NCBI RefSeq assembly: GCF_900101625.1
Contig: NZ_FMYZ01000001.1
Location: 776,304-840,303 of the forward strand
Length of the DNA: 64,000 nucleotides
Source of the DNA: Cupriavidus sp. YR651
Lineage (GTDB): Bacteria > Pseudomonadota > Gammaproteobacteria > Burkholderiales > Burkholderiaceae
Direction of reading: 5' to 3'
In this document: positions 29,707 through 38,190 of the stretch, piece by piece
Numbering within the stretch: the stretch's first letter is position 1
How the letters are laid out: each line of letters begins with the position of its first letter
The notes under the pieces: generated by a model
The model's database searches: none
The model's input: the letters and a program-made list of their open reading frames with translations, nothing else
Told to the model about the DNA's origin: nothing
Made by a program: the position numbers and the translations under genes

Positions 29707-30891
29707 ATGACCGCCGCCTCCCCAAAACTGTCCGACCTGTCCGTCTCCACGACGGTGGCCGGGCTGATCGCCCTGCTGACCGGCTACACCAGTTCGCTGG
29801 TGCTGATGATCCAGGCCGGGCAGGCGGCGCATCTCAGCGACGCCCAGATTTCGTCGTGGATCTGGGCGCTGTCGATCGGGATGGGGATCACCACGCTGGT
29901 GTTGTCGCTGGCGATGCGGGCACCGGTCGTCACCGCGTGGTCCACGCCCGGTGCGGCACTGCTGATTGCCAGCCTGCCAGGTGTGCCGTACCCCGAAGCC
30001 GTCGGCGCCTTCCTGCTGGCGGCGCTGCTGATGACCGCGGCGGGACTGACCGGCTGGTTCGACAAGCTCATGAAAGCGTTACCGGCCAGCATCGCCTCCG
30101 CCCTGCTGGCCGGCATCCTGTTCCGGATCAGCGTGGATGTCTTCGTGCAGGCCCAGCACCAGACCTTGCTGTTGCTGGTGATGTTCGCCGCCTATCTGGT
30201 CGGGCGGCGCGGGTGGCCACGCTACGCGGTGCCGGGCGTACTGGGGATCGGCGTGGCGCTGGCCGGCGCGCTGGGCCAGCTGCACTTCGAGCACCTCCGC
30301 CTTGCCGTGACCTTGCCCGTGTGGACCACGCCGGCGTTCTCGCTGTCCGCATTCGTCAGCATTGCGGTGCCGCTGTTTATCGTCGCGCTGGCGTCGCAGA
30401 ACATCCCCGGGCTGGCCGTACTGCGCGCGGACGGGTATCACGTACCGGCCAGCCCGCTGATCACCATCACGGGCGTGGCGTCCGCCATCCTGGCGCCGTT
30501 CGGGTCGCACGGCATCAACCTGGCCGCGATTACCGCCGCCATCTGCACCGGTCCGCAGGCCGACGCCGATCCGCGCCGGCGCTACATGGCCGCCGTGGTT
30601 TGCGGCATTGGCTATCTGACAATGGGCGTGATGGCGGCCAGCATCGCGGCGCTGTTCGCGGCGTTTCCAAAGGCCCTGGTGGTGGCGGTGGCCGCGTTTG
30701 CGCTGCTGGGGTCGATCGCCAACGGGCTCACGGTGGCCATGCAGACGCCGGCCGAGCGCGAGTCGGCGCTGCTGACGTTCATGATCACGGCCTCGGGGAT
30801 GACGCTGGCCGGCGTGGGCTCGGCGTTCTGGGGGGTGGTGGGCGGGATGCTGGCACTGGCGGTGCTCAGGCCGCGGCAATCCGCCACCTGA
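29707..30891 (+). CDS. BenE-family transporter (benzoate/H+ symporter type)
   Basis: 394 residues with eleven to twelve membrane segments. BenE-like blocks include TGYTSSLVLMIQAGQAA near the start, WSTPGAALL, and the PLFIVALASQNIPGLAVL and APFGSHGINLAAITAAIC stretches. The family includes the benzoate permease BenE and several amino-acid linked carriers; no benzoate genes lie nearby, so the substrate is open. The ATG at 29707 was chosen; earlier in-frame codons lack similarity. Confidence 0.88.
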   Translation: MTAASPKLSDLSVSTTVAGLIALLTGYTSSLVLMIQAGQAAHLSDAQISSWIWALSIGMGITTLVLSLAMRAPVVTAWSTPGAALLIASLPGVPYPEAVGAFLLAALLMTAAGLTGWFDKLMKALPASIASALLAGILFRISVDVFVQAQHQTLLLLVMFAAYLVGRRGWPRYAVPGVLGIGVALAGALGQLHFEHLRLAVTLPVWTTPAFSLSAFVSIAVPLFIVALASQNIPGLAVLRADGYHVPASPLITITGVASAILAPFGSHGINLAAITAAICTGPQADADPRRRYMAAVVCGIGYLTMGVMAASIAALFAAFPKALVVAVAAFALLGSIANGLTVAMQTPAERESALLTFMITASGMTLAGVGSAFWGVVGGMLALAVLRPRQSAT

Positions 30892-30911
30892 GCCCGGACC
30901 CCCTCTAGCAC

Positions 30912-31442
30912 CTACAACAACAGGAAGGCCACGTCGGCGGCGCAGATCTGCGTCACCGGCACACCCTTGCGACGCTGGAACAGCACGTGCTCCAGCACGC
31001 GGTCGCGGTGTTCGGCAAAGACGGCCGGATCAAAGCTCAGCGCGGCCGTGGCGTAGTGTTCGGACAGCAACTTGTAGACGCGGTGACGAACCAGCAGCAT
31101 CTCGTTGTCCGCCTGCAGGCGGGACAATTCCGCGCTGTTGTCTTCCTCGAGCTGGCGCATGCCAACCACCACGCGCGCGTGCATGCCGCGATAGCGATCG
31201 ATCTCCGCGTGCGCCTTGCGCAACTCCTCGCGCAGCGCCCGCACTTCCTGCATCAACTTGAGATTTTGCTGGACGCCCCGCTGAATGCGGGACGCTTCTT
31301 CCAGCGCGTGATCGGCGGCGGCAATCGTGTTCTGCCACACGCCCTCGCCGGTGTCCTCGTGGTGCGCCGGGTCCGATGCGCCCTCGATTTCGGCGAAGCG
31401 CGGTTTTGGCCAGGCCGTTGCCGTCTCCAGATTGTTGCTCAT
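30912..31442 (-). CDS. Hypothetical coiled-coil protein
   Basis: 176 residues, cytosolic, not recognised. Residues ~40-125 are rich in Glu, Arg, Leu and Gln in heptad-like order (QNLKLMQEVRALREELRKAH, then MRQLEEDNSAELSRLQADN), so a coiled coil is likely. A more globular C-terminus ends AADVAFLLL. It converges on the BenE gene and is divergent from the SMR gene. Confidence 0.7.
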   Translation of the reverse strand: MSNNLETATAWPKPRFAEIEGASDPAHHEDTGEGVWQNTIAAADHALEEASRIQRGVQQNLKLMQEVRALREELRKAHAEIDRYRGMHARVVVGMRQLEEDNSAELSRLQADNEMLLVRHRVYKLLSEHYATAALSFDPAVFAEHRDRVLEHVLFQRRKGVPVTQICAADVAFLLL

Positions 31443-31778
31443 ACCGCTCCCCTTTATCCCTACAGCAACCTACCTGCCACCAGCTTTGTTATGGTGCCGG
31501 CATGGTCAGGCGAACACCGCGACATACCTGAGCCGCCTCTTTTGTCTTCCCGAGCGACCCTTGCGTCATGCGCATACCTGCATTCAAGACCTCTATGCGA
31601 CGTAATACAACCACCGCAAGGGGGTAATCCATCTGCCCGAGACCCGCATGGTGCTTGGGCTTACGGCAATTCAGAGCCGGCCTTGCAGCCCCATTTGGGG
31701 TGTGCCGCCGCATAATATCGCGTCCGGAGCGCCTTACCCGCCGCTTTCGCCCCAACCCAAGTGACACGCATCAAGGTT
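31443..31778. other. 336-bp gap ahead of SMR pump gene
   Basis: No gene is seen. A TAATAT element near 31710 could be a -10 box for the SMR gene, and AAGG sits a few bases before its ATG at 31779. I looked for guanidine riboswitch hairpins, which often precede SMR genes, and found none. Confidence 0.35.
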
Positions 31779-32108
31779 ATGAACGGATACGTACTCCTCG
31801 CCCTGGCCATCGTCGCCGAAGTCATCGCCACCAGCAGCCTGAAGGCCGCGGAGAATTTCACGCGGCTGTGGCCCAGCGTGCTGGTCGTCACTGGATATGT
31901 CGCGGCCTTCTGGCTGCTGATGCAGGTCATGAAGACCGTGCCAGTGGGGGTGGCCTACGCGATCTGGTGCGGTGCCGGCATCGTGCTGGTCACGCTGATT
32001 GCCGGCGTGCTGTACCGCCAAGTGCCGGACCTGGCCGCATGGATCGGCATCGCGCTGATCATTGCGGGCGTGGCGGTCATCCAGCTGTTCTCGAAGATGA
32101 CGCACTGA
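31779..32108 (+). CDS. Small multidrug resistance (EmrE-like) efflux pump
   Basis: 109 residues and four membrane helices, the standard SMR size. The essential membrane Glu lies in AIVAEVIATSSLK, and the WPSVLVVTGYVAAFWLL and IPVGVAYAIWCG-like segments (here TVPVGVAYAIWCGAG) closely follow EmrE. SMR dimers expel quaternary ammonium compounds and other cations with protons. The ATG at 31779 is preferred over a GTG at 31761 because it gives the family N-terminus MNGYVLL and has an AAGG site upstream. Confidence 0.92.
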   Translation: MNGYVLLALAIVAEVIATSSLKAAENFTRLWPSVLVVTGYVAAFWLLMQVMKTVPVGVAYAIWCGAGIVLVTLIAGVLYRQVPDLAAWIGIALIIAGVAVIQLFSKMTH

Positions 32109-32164
32109 GTCGTGGAGTGGGGAATGGGGAATGGGTAATGGCCGGCTGCTCCGCCGGTGGCCGG

Positions 32165-32485
32165 TCAGCTCTTGGGCGGCAGGGTGCGGAGCAGGCGGTT
32201 GACCTGCACCAGCGTCTCGCACTCGTCGGCATTGCGCTTGCGGCGCTGGTCGATGATCTCCAGCAACGCCCGGATCTGGCCGTTCTTGACTTCGCAAGCG
32301 GCCTTGCCAGCTTCCACGCAGGCCACGTCGATCTCGCCGCGCAAGCTTTCCTGAACGATATCGATCAGCGCGGTGCAGCCGGACGTATCCGCCAATGCGG
32401 GATCAGGCGTCGCCGCCATGGCATGGATAGCGCCAAGCATGGCAAGCGCCGGTAGCCAGCGGTGAATCGTCCTGACAGGGAGCAT
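32165..32485 (-). CDS. Hypothetical small periplasmic protein
   Basis: 106 residues with a signal peptide (cleavage expected after AIHAMA). The mature part has four Cys residues in a helical context (SGCTALID, VACVEAGKAACEV, NADECETL), which suggests disulfide bonds in the periplasm. No family is recognised. Confidence 0.65.
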   Translation of the reverse strand: MLPVRTIHRWLPALAMLGAIHAMAATPDPALADTSGCTALIDIVQESLRGEIDVACVEAGKAACEVKNGQIRALLEIIDQRRKRNADECETLVQVNRLLRTLPPKS

Positions 32486-32792
32486 GTGCGCGGTGATGAA
32501 GATGGGACCGCATCCGGCGGCGTCGGGCGCCCTTGCGGCGCGCAGCCGACATCATAGCGGTTTGGCCCGGCGCCGAGGCCGCGGGATGTTGGGGACCGCG
32601 CAGAACCGGCTCGGCTAGTGCTCAGGGGGATGAAGTCGGGACCGGCATCTGGTGGCATCGGGCGCGCTTGCAATCCAGCCACAAGTTCCCGCATCCCCGC
32701 ACATTGTGTGCGCCAGCCGACCAAAGCAATTTGCCCGAATTGGTAAGGTGCGGTTCCATCTCGCTTCCGGACGGCAAAGGAATGTGCACGCG
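32486..32792. other. 307-bp gap between divergent small protein and PAP2 genes
   Basis: No gene is seen. The sequence is mixed and has no clear repeats. Promoters for both flanking genes are expected here; I cannot place them. Confidence 0.3.
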
Positions 32793-33488
32793 ATGAATCC
32801 ATTCGACAGCACCATCGTTCACTTCCTGAACCAGTTCGCATTCCGCTCGGAATTTTTTGACCGCGCCGCTTTGGCCATGACCCAGTTGTATATGCTGCGC
32901 GGCGTGCCAATGATTGCCCTGCTCTGGTGGATCTGGTTTCGCGATGGCGACAGTGCGACCAGGCAGCGCGATCGGGAAATCATCATCACGACCATTTTTG
33001 CCGGCCTTTGCGCGCTGGCCCTGGGCCGGTTTCTGGCGCACTGGGTACCGTTCCGCATTCGGCCTTTCGCAAACCGCGAGCTGGGGTTGCATTTCCCCAT
33101 GTCCTCGGAAGATCGCATTCGCACCTGGAGTGCCTTCCCGAGCGACCACGCGATGCTGTGGGTCGCCGTGGCGACCGGCATCCTGCTGGCGTCCTGGCGG
33201 GCGGGTATCGTCGCGCTGGCGTACGCGCTTTTCGGCATCTGCCTGACGCGTGTCTATGTCGGACTGCATCATCCGACCGACGTGCTCGGGGGCGCCGTCA
33301 TCGGCGCCTCACTGTGCCTGCTACTGAACCTGACGCCGTGCCGCCAATGGATAGCCGCACCAGTCCTGTACCTTTCAAGGCGCTACCAGGCCCTGTTCCA
33401 TATGGGCATGTTCTTACTGAGCTTTGGACTGGCGACCCATTTCGACGAATTGCTGATGATGAGTTCGGCGCTGCTGAAGCTCGCCTGA
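32793..33488 (+). CDS. PAP2-superfamily membrane phosphatase
   Basis: 231 residues with about six membrane helices. The PAP2 phosphatase motifs are present in order: VPFRIRPF (motif 1 region), SAFPSDHAML (motif 2) and RVYVGLHHPTDVLGG (motif 3), with the catalytic His pair. Such enzymes dephosphorylate undecaprenyl pyrophosphate or phosphatidic acid in the membrane. The ATG at 32793 (MNPFDSTIVHFLNQ) gives a natural N-terminus; the frame is open further upstream without homology. Confidence 0.88.
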   Translation: MNPFDSTIVHFLNQFAFRSEFFDRAALAMTQLYMLRGVPMIALLWWIWFRDGDSATRQRDREIIITTIFAGLCALALGRFLAHWVPFRIRPFANRELGLHFPMSSEDRIRTWSAFPSDHAMLWVAVATGILLASWRAGIVALAYALFGICLTRVYVGLHHPTDVLGGAVIGASLCLLLNLTPCRQWIAAPVLYLSRRYQALFHMGMFLLSFGLATHFDELLMMSSALLKLA

Positions 33489-33612
33489 AGGCGTTGTGGC
33501 AGCGGCGAGTTTGTTGAGCGCGTGCAACACGGTGCAACCGATACGTTGCAATGCGAATTTCCACGGTTTGTCATGTGGCCGATTGGCTGGCCAGATCACC
33601 AGGTACCCAGGC

Positions 33613-33798
33613 TCAAAGGAACCGGTGCCAGAAGGTGCGCGGGCAATTGACGGGGAAGCCGTAGGTCTTGGCAGTGAATCCGCATCGACTGACATCGCTG
33701 ATGCGGTCCAAGGCGTAGGCATAGCCAAACAAGGCAACGAGAAGTAGCGCCAGGACATACGTCGGGATGGCACCACACAGGGTACGCAATAGCTTCAT
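33613..33798 (-). CDS. Hypothetical 61-residue single-pass or secreted protein
   Basis: It begins MKLLRTLCG, followed by a hydrophobic stretch (TYVLALLLVALFGYAYAL) that may be a signal peptide or membrane anchor, then a short tail with two Cys (SRCGF, VNCPRTF). An in-frame start at 33810 would add four residues. No family is recognised. Base composition is lower in GC than the neighbours. Confidence 0.45.
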   Translation of the reverse strand: MKLLRTLCGAIPTYVLALLLVALFGYAYALDRISDVSRCGFTAKTYGFPVNCPRTFWHRFL

Positions 33799-33810
33799 AG
33801 TCAGGCTCAC

Positions 33811-34241
33811 AAAGGTTAGCTACATCGGAAAACGAAGTGCCCTACCGGTGACCCGTGCCAGTTCTCTGAGTGACTGGCTTGAAAACTAAACGCCGTGCTG
33901 GACAACCATACCAAGACTTGGCCAAAAACTGAATGCCGTGAATACCATTAGGCAATTTAAGGGCGCGTGTTGAAGCAGCGCGGAATTCCAGGCCCGCCGA
34001 CAATCGGACGCAACCAGGGCGGTTTGCAAGGTAATTGGAAATGAGAGGTTCGACCGTACGGGCATCGCTCAGGGGCACCGAGAGTCGGGGCATCGAGTGA
34101 TGCCCCCGGGGAAACCCCGAAAATGGTGGATGCCAGCGGGTCGCGGCGATCCTTGGCAAACGTTGGCGAACCAGGTCAGACCGAAAGGCCTTGAATTGGC
34201 TTGACCGGGTGAACGTTGAAGAACGTCCGCAGCCTTGATGA
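33811..34241. other. 431-bp region beside tRNA-Arg without a convincing gene
   Basis: The sequence is less GC-rich than average. A minus-strand reading frame (33842-34159) is open but has no recognisable domain. The position at the 3' side of a tRNA gene is where islands commonly integrate, so this may be a decayed remnant, but I found no integrase motif and no direct repeat of the tRNA end. Confidence 0.3.
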
Positions 34242-34316
34242 TGGTCCCGCCGACAGGAATCGAACCTGTATCTAGCGCTTAGGAGGCGCTCGTTCTATCC
34301 ATTGAACTACGGCGAG
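34242..34316 (-). tRNA. tRNA-Arg (anticodon CCT)
   Basis: 75 nt, including an encoded CCA end. Acceptor CTCGCCG/CGGCGGG (one G-U pair), D-arm GTTC/GAAC, anticodon arm AGCGC-CTCCTAA-GCGCT giving CCT, and T-arm ACAGG/CCTGT with loop TTCGATT. It reads the rare AGG codon. Confidence 0.95.
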
Positions 34317-34570
34317 CGGACCGTCTGCACGTTGCTTGTGCCGCGCTGGGGCGGCCAAGCCGGAAGACGGGGCGGAGTATAACAAACTCCGCCGCGCCCG
34401 GCCTCTTCTGCCGGTTGTTTCACGTATCCCGCGGCCGGTGCCGCGCGCGCTCGCCCTGCCCTGTCCGCATCCACGATGGCAGGCACGTCCGCTGCGGCTG
34501 TCGCAGCGTTCCCAGTCGATCAGTCCGGTCATGGCAGGCTCCTTGGGGTTGTAAGGGTCAGGCGGGTAAA

Positions 34571-35062
34571 TCAGGCGGCATGCAGGCCGGAGCCCGTGCC
34601 GGTCGACGACAGGAAGGCGCGGACCATTCGCAGCACCGTATGCACGGCGGCACGCGGGTGGCGCAGGCAGGTTTCCACTTGCTCGCTGCGGCCTTCGCCC
34701 AGCAGGCACCACGTGCAGAAGTGCTCGCAGTTGTTGGTCAGCAGGTGGTAGTGGCTTTCTCCCAGGCGGGTGCGGGCACGTTCCACGGCTTCCACGCCGA
34801 TGTAGCGGGCGCAGGGTTCGGGCTTGACCGCCACACCATGGCCGTGGGCGAACTGTTCGAGCGAGGTTTCTTCCACCGGGGCGGCGTGCAGCGTGTGGCA
34901 GAAGCCGGCGTAGTGGATCACGCGGCCGTGGCCGACGTAGATGCCGTGGTGGATGTAGCCATTGCGTTCCGTGACCAGATGGGCGCCAGGCAGGTAGTCG
35001 TCGTCGGCCAGCGCGATCGGGTCGCTTTGGCGTGCGGCTTGTTGTTGGTCTTGGGCGTTCAT
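34571..35062 (-). CDS. LRAT/NlpC-P60-like acyltransferase-hydrolase protein
   Basis: 163 residues. The LRAT-type circular NlpC/P60 fold is suggested by HLVTERNGYIHHGIYVGHGRVIHY (catalytic His pair) and the later TNNCEHFCTWCL with the catalytic Cys. LRAT proteins transfer or hydrolyse acyl groups through a thioester on that Cys. The ATG at 35062 was chosen; an upstream TTG would lie closer to the sigma-54 promoter found at 35122-35138. It is divergent from a double-glycine peptide gene that has its own sigma-54 promoter, which links it to the peptide system. A role in acylating peptide or lipid there is inference. Confidence 0.8.
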   Translation of the reverse strand: MNAQDQQQAARQSDPIALADDDYLPGAHLVTERNGYIHHGIYVGHGRVIHYAGFCHTLHAAPVEETSLEQFAHGHGVAVKPEPCARYIGVEAVERARTRLGESHYHLLTNNCEHFCTWCLLGEGRSEQVETCLRHPRAAVHTVLRMVRAFLSSTGTGSGLHAA

Positions 35063-35121
35063 GGCAGGTCTCGGTTCGGTGTCTGTTGGCTGCAGCCAGT
35101 GCTGCGTCGTTGCCAACCAAC

Positions 35122-35138
35122 CGCATCAAGCGTGCCAA
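35122..35138 (-). promoter_or_regulatory. Sigma-54 promoter of LRAT-like gene
   Basis: On the minus strand TTGGCACGCTTGATGC has a perfect TGGCACG -24 element and a GC 10 nt after the GG (the -12 element reads ATGC). It lies about 60 bp before the ATG at 35062. Confidence 0.65.
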
Positions 35139-35214
35139 TGACACCGATCGACGGCGCCACAAGGCTTCCCGGGGAATCCGGCCAGAATCGAGCGCCGGAG
35201 TCGTCGGCGAGCAT

Positions 35215-35355
35215 CCAACACCTTTTGGCTCACTGTGTTGGCGTCCCACCACCAGCAAGGTCCCGCCAGCATGGCTTTCACGGCGGGAACAGGCCGACGG
35301 CCGACTGGTGGGCAAAATCCACCACCGCAGGCGAGCCTGTTGGAGGGCCCCCAAC
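35215..35355. promoter_or_regulatory. Possible activator sites (CCAACA/TGTTGG inverted repeats) between LRAT and peptide genes
   Basis: CCAACAC (35215-35221) is mirrored by GTGTTGG (35235-35241), and GTTGG (35339-35343) by CCAAC (35351-35355). They sit 70-220 bp upstream of the sigma-54 promoter at 35431, a normal range for upstream activator sites. A related palindrome precedes the other peptide promoter at 55424. Binding by the locus's own sigma-54 activator is inference. Confidence 0.4.
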
Positions 35356-35430
35356 GCCGCAAGCGTCGCATGCGGCATATTTCGGGCGGAATCTTGCCCG
35401 GACGCCACGTCCACGCCACCATGGCGACGG

Positions 35431-35446
35431 TGGCACACCGCTTGCT
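35431..35446 (+). promoter_or_regulatory. Sigma-54 promoter of peptide gene
   Basis: TGGCACACCGCTTGCT matches the sigma-54 consensus in both elements, with the invariant GG and GC 10 nt apart. It lies about 60 bp upstream of the ATG at 35507. Confidence 0.85.
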
Positions 35447-35506
35447 CTTATCAGGCATCGCGCAATGCGCAGCCCGGGCCGGACGGCCCCGACTCAGGAG
35501 ACCACC

Positions 35507-35797
35507 ATGGCCACGCTTATCATCAAGGACCTCGACACCCACCGGGAGCTGGATTTCCGCTCGATGGCCTGCATTCGCGGCGGCGGCGCCCCGTGGGTGT
35601 TCGGCTGGATCCAGCCCTACTTGCCGTCCCGGCCCAGCGCGTCTCCCGTCGTGAACTTTTACGAGATCAACTACAGCTTCTATGCTGATCAGATGAACAA
35701 CCAGTTCCAGAACATCGACGTCCACAACAACGCGCCGAATTCGACCATCACCGTCGACGCCAACCTGGACGCCCGCAACAAGGGACGGCTGGTCTGA
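35507..35797 (+). CDS. Double-glycine leader peptide (core Asn/Gln-rich, Cys-free)
   Basis: 96 residues. The leader MATLIIKDLDTHRELDFRSM ends CIRGG, matching the leaders of the six other peptides in this locus (hydrophobic start, DL, LD, then GG). Cleavage is expected after GG by the C39 domain of the exporter at 39510. The core has alternating polar and aromatic residues (VNFYEINYSFYADQMNNQFQ) and many Asn, with no Cys. An AGGAG site precedes the ATG, and a sigma-54 promoter lies 60 bp upstream. Function unknown: bacteriocin, signal or matrix peptide. Confidence 0.75.
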   Translation: MATLIIKDLDTHRELDFRSMACIRGGGAPWVFGWIQPYLPSRPSASPVVNFYEINYSFYADQMNNQFQNIDVHNNAPNSTITVDANLDARNKGRLV

Positions 35798-35805
35798 GTC
35801 CTGCC

Positions 35806-35832
35806 GGTAGCCGGCGAGACTCGCTGGCTACC
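35806..35832 (+). terminator. Hairpin between peptide and PP2C genes
   Basis: GGTAGCCGGCGAG-A-CTCGCTGGCTACC forms a 13-bp arm with one mismatch and a minimal loop, followed by ATTTG. It lacks a proper T-run, so it may be a weak terminator or an RNA-stabilising hairpin that raises peptide over phosphatase expression. Confidence 0.5.
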
Positions 35833-35897
35833 ATTTGACGGCTGCCCCAGGGGGCGGCGCTTGCGCGGAGCCGCACCGATCCGCGCCGGAGCACAAC

Positions 35898-36671
35898 GTG
35901 ACCTGCGCATCGCAATTCCGCTGGACCTCCGCCGCCTGTACAGATGTCGGACTGGTGCGGGAACGCAATGAAGACGCCTGCCTGGATGCCCCCGAACGCG
36001 GCGTCTGGGCGGTAGCCGACGGCATGGGTGGCCATGCCGTCGGCGACTTTGCGAGCCGGGCCATCGTCCAGGCCCTGTCGGCGATATCCCCCGGGGACAG
36101 CCTGGAGTCCACGCTGGACGTCGCGCGCGCGGCCATGCAGGCGGTCAACCAGGCGCTGATCGACGAAGCCCTGCGGATGAAGGTGCGGGTGATCGGCAGC
36201 ACCGTGGTGACGCTGGTGACCTGCGAGCGCCGCTGCGGCTGCCTCTGGGCCGGCGACAGCCGGCTTTATCTATTCCGCGCCGGCCATCTGAAGCAGCTCA
36301 CCCGCGACCACAGCCAGGTGGAGCGGCTCCGCGCGCGCGGCCTGATCACGGCCGAGGAAGCCAAGCACCATCCCGCGCACAACACCATCACGCGCGCCGT
36401 GGGCGCTGCATCCACGCTCGACCTTGAGCAACTGACGCTGGAGATTGGTGATGGCGACATCTTCCTGCTCTGCAGCGACGGGCTCAGCAACGAGGTCGAG
36501 GACCCCGAGATCGCGGAAGTGCTGGCGGGTGGCGATACCGAGTGGGCGGCGAAGAAGCTGGTCGAGCTGGCGCTCGCGCATGGCGGGCACGACAACGTGT
36601 CGGTGGTGGTGATCCGCGCCGAGGATATCGGCGGGGGATCGGACATGACGCTGCTGAATCCGGAGGTTTGA
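35898..36671 (+). CDS. PP2C-type Ser/Thr protein phosphatase
   Basis: 257 residues. The PP2C metal-binding motifs are all present: RNEDACL, VADGMGGHAVGD, GSTVVTL, WAGDSRLYLF, LCSDGLSNEV and GGHDNVSVVVI. The GTG at 35898 was chosen for its GGAG site and normal N-terminus; a TTG at 35835 would add 21 unrelated residues. It should dephosphorylate Ser/Thr residues in the cytosol. With the kinase at 52957 and the FHA protein at 44783 it completes a threonine-phosphorylation switch of the kind known from type VI secretion (PpkA/PppA/Fha). Confidence 0.92.
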   Translation: MTCASQFRWTSAACTDVGLVRERNEDACLDAPERGVWAVADGMGGHAVGDFASRAIVQALSAISPGDSLESTLDVARAAMQAVNQALIDEALRMKVRVIGSTVVTLVTCERRCGCLWAGDSRLYLFRAGHLKQLTRDHSQVERLRARGLITAEEAKHHPAHNTITRAVGAASTLDLEQLTLEIGDGDIFLLCSDGLSNEVEDPEIAEVLAGGDTEWAAKKLVELALAHGGHDNVSVVVIRAEDIGGGSDMTLLNPEV

Positions 36672-37154
36672 CGCCCCCGGTTTGCCTTCACACGATTCCC
36701 GGATGCATCGGCGAATTTCACGCCAAGGGTCTGGGATCGACACATCCCTCTCCGCCGCGCTCACTGGGGGAATGGCTGGCACGAAGTCTGGCGCCACGCC
36801 CGGCTCACGTGCACCGCACGTGCTCCATCCGTATCACGGCGAGTGGCCCGGGATGTACCCGGTGACGCATTCGAATCACCTCGGGCTCCCCCTTTCGATC
36901 GATGAGACGGTAGCGCCCTTTTAAGCATTCTCTGATTTACATTCAGACGATTCTGAAAGACGACTCCCGCTTTCGAGTTACTCCTATTCAAGCAGCTCAG
37001 GGCTGCAACCAGAATGGATCAACTGACAGGCACGCCCCCTCATCGCCCGTCCCGCACAATCCGCTTTCGCGCCCCATTCGAGAAAAAAATGGCCTGCAAC
37101 GCTGGTTCTCTAAGCGCCCTGACGCTTGCATGTCCCTCGCCCGCACAGGCTTCC
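36672..37154. other. 483-bp region between PP2C and fimbrial adhesin genes
   Basis: No confident gene is present. The part around 36900-37010 is visibly richer in A and T than the surroundings and probably holds the adhesin promoter. The adhesin reading frame is open back to 37014, so an earlier start is possible. Confidence 0.35.
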
Positions 37155-38159
37155 ATGCACGCGAGACTACTCTCGCTCGCCAAATGCGCTATTTCCCACA
37201 TGGTCGTGGGCATTGCGGTCATCTGCCTGCCTGGAATCGCACTGGCCGATTGCAGCAGTGACGGATCCCTAAGCATTGATGTTCCCGTGAAATTCAGCGC
37301 CCCAATCAATGTCGGGCGCGACGTCGCCGTCGGACAGGATATTTCAGCCGCGTACTTTCACCCGGTAACGGCGAACGCAGGATTTGGCACTTGTACCCCG
37401 CCAGGTGGGAATGCATATTGGCAAGGCAATAGACCGCTTGCGCCCGGCTTCCACGATGTATATGAGTCCGGCGTGCCTGGAATTGGATTGCGCTTTGAAA
37501 TGGCCGTATCCAGTGGACTGTGGAATGGATCCTTCGTCATCCCTTACACGCAATCCAATCGCAACAACACCCATCTGAATTTGGCATGGCATACCGCTGA
37601 CTATGTCAAAGTTCACATCGTCAAGACGGCGAGCACGACGGGAAGCGGCCTCGCCACACCCGGGACATACGCCACCATGGCCTTGAATTCGGGGCCCACG
37701 AGACTGACGATCTCAATCCCTCCCGACGGGCTCCATGTCAATACCGTGACCTGCCAGACGCCGGATGTTGTGGTCAACCTCGGTAACCACGCCACTTCCG
37801 AGCTGGGTACCGTCAACGCATTTTCAGCGTCGACCAACTTCGAGATTGCCCTGAACAATTGCCCCGGCGGCATCAAGGCCATCAAATACGAGGTGGATGC
37901 GGCCACCTCGATTCTGGATGCCGACAGGGCCGTCGTTGCGCTGGATGCCGCCTCCACGGCCAAGGGGGGAGTTGGCGTGCAGCTTTTGGATGGCGCAGGA
38001 AACCCGCACAAGCTGGGGGTTTCCAACACATTGAGCGGCGTCGATCCCAACGGCGGCAACTACAAAATCCCCTTGCGCGCGCGGTACTTCCGAACAGGAG
38101 CAGGCATTGGCGCCGGTAGCGCGAACACCTCCATGACTTTCACCATGTCGTACGAATAG
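37155..38159 (+). CDS. Fimbrial-type adhesin with signal peptide, without chaperone or usher genes
   Basis: 334 residues from the ATG at 37155, which gives a signal peptide (MHARLLSLAKCAISHMVVGI..., cleavage after GIALA). The second half ends in a pilin-like fold: VTCQTPDVVVNLG, the Cys pair, LNNCPGG and the C-terminal strand FTMSYE with the alternating pattern used for donor-strand exchange. The N-terminal half could be a receptor-binding domain, as in FimH-type tip adhesins. No fimbrial chaperone, usher or major pilin lies nearby, so it is an orphan. It may use machinery encoded elsewhere. Confidence 0.7.
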   Translation: MHARLLSLAKCAISHMVVGIAVICLPGIALADCSSDGSLSIDVPVKFSAPINVGRDVAVGQDISAAYFHPVTANAGFGTCTPPGGNAYWQGNRPLAPGFHDVYESGVPGIGLRFEMAVSSGLWNGSFVIPYTQSNRNNTHLNLAWHTADYVKVHIVKTASTTGSGLATPGTYATMALNSGPTRLTISIPPDGLHVNTVTCQTPDVVVNLGNHATSELGTVNAFSASTNFEIALNNCPGGIKAIKYEVDAATSILDADRAVVALDAASTAKGGVGVQLLDGAGNPHKLGVSNTLSGVDPNGGNYKIPLRARYFRTGAGIGAGSANTSMTFTMSYE

Positions 38160-38190
38160 AACGAACCAGGTGGCATTGGCCAAAAGCCAC

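Noticed and set aside
31443..31778. Guanidine riboswitch upstream of SMR gene
   Set aside because: The hairpin loops and conserved cores of the known guanidine classes were not seen, and the pump is of the EmrE rather than the Gdx type.
33842..34159. Minus-strand 105-codon frame beside tRNA-Arg as an integrase remnant
   Set aside because: No Arg-His-Arg-Tyr recombinase signature or other domain is visible, and base composition alone is not enough.
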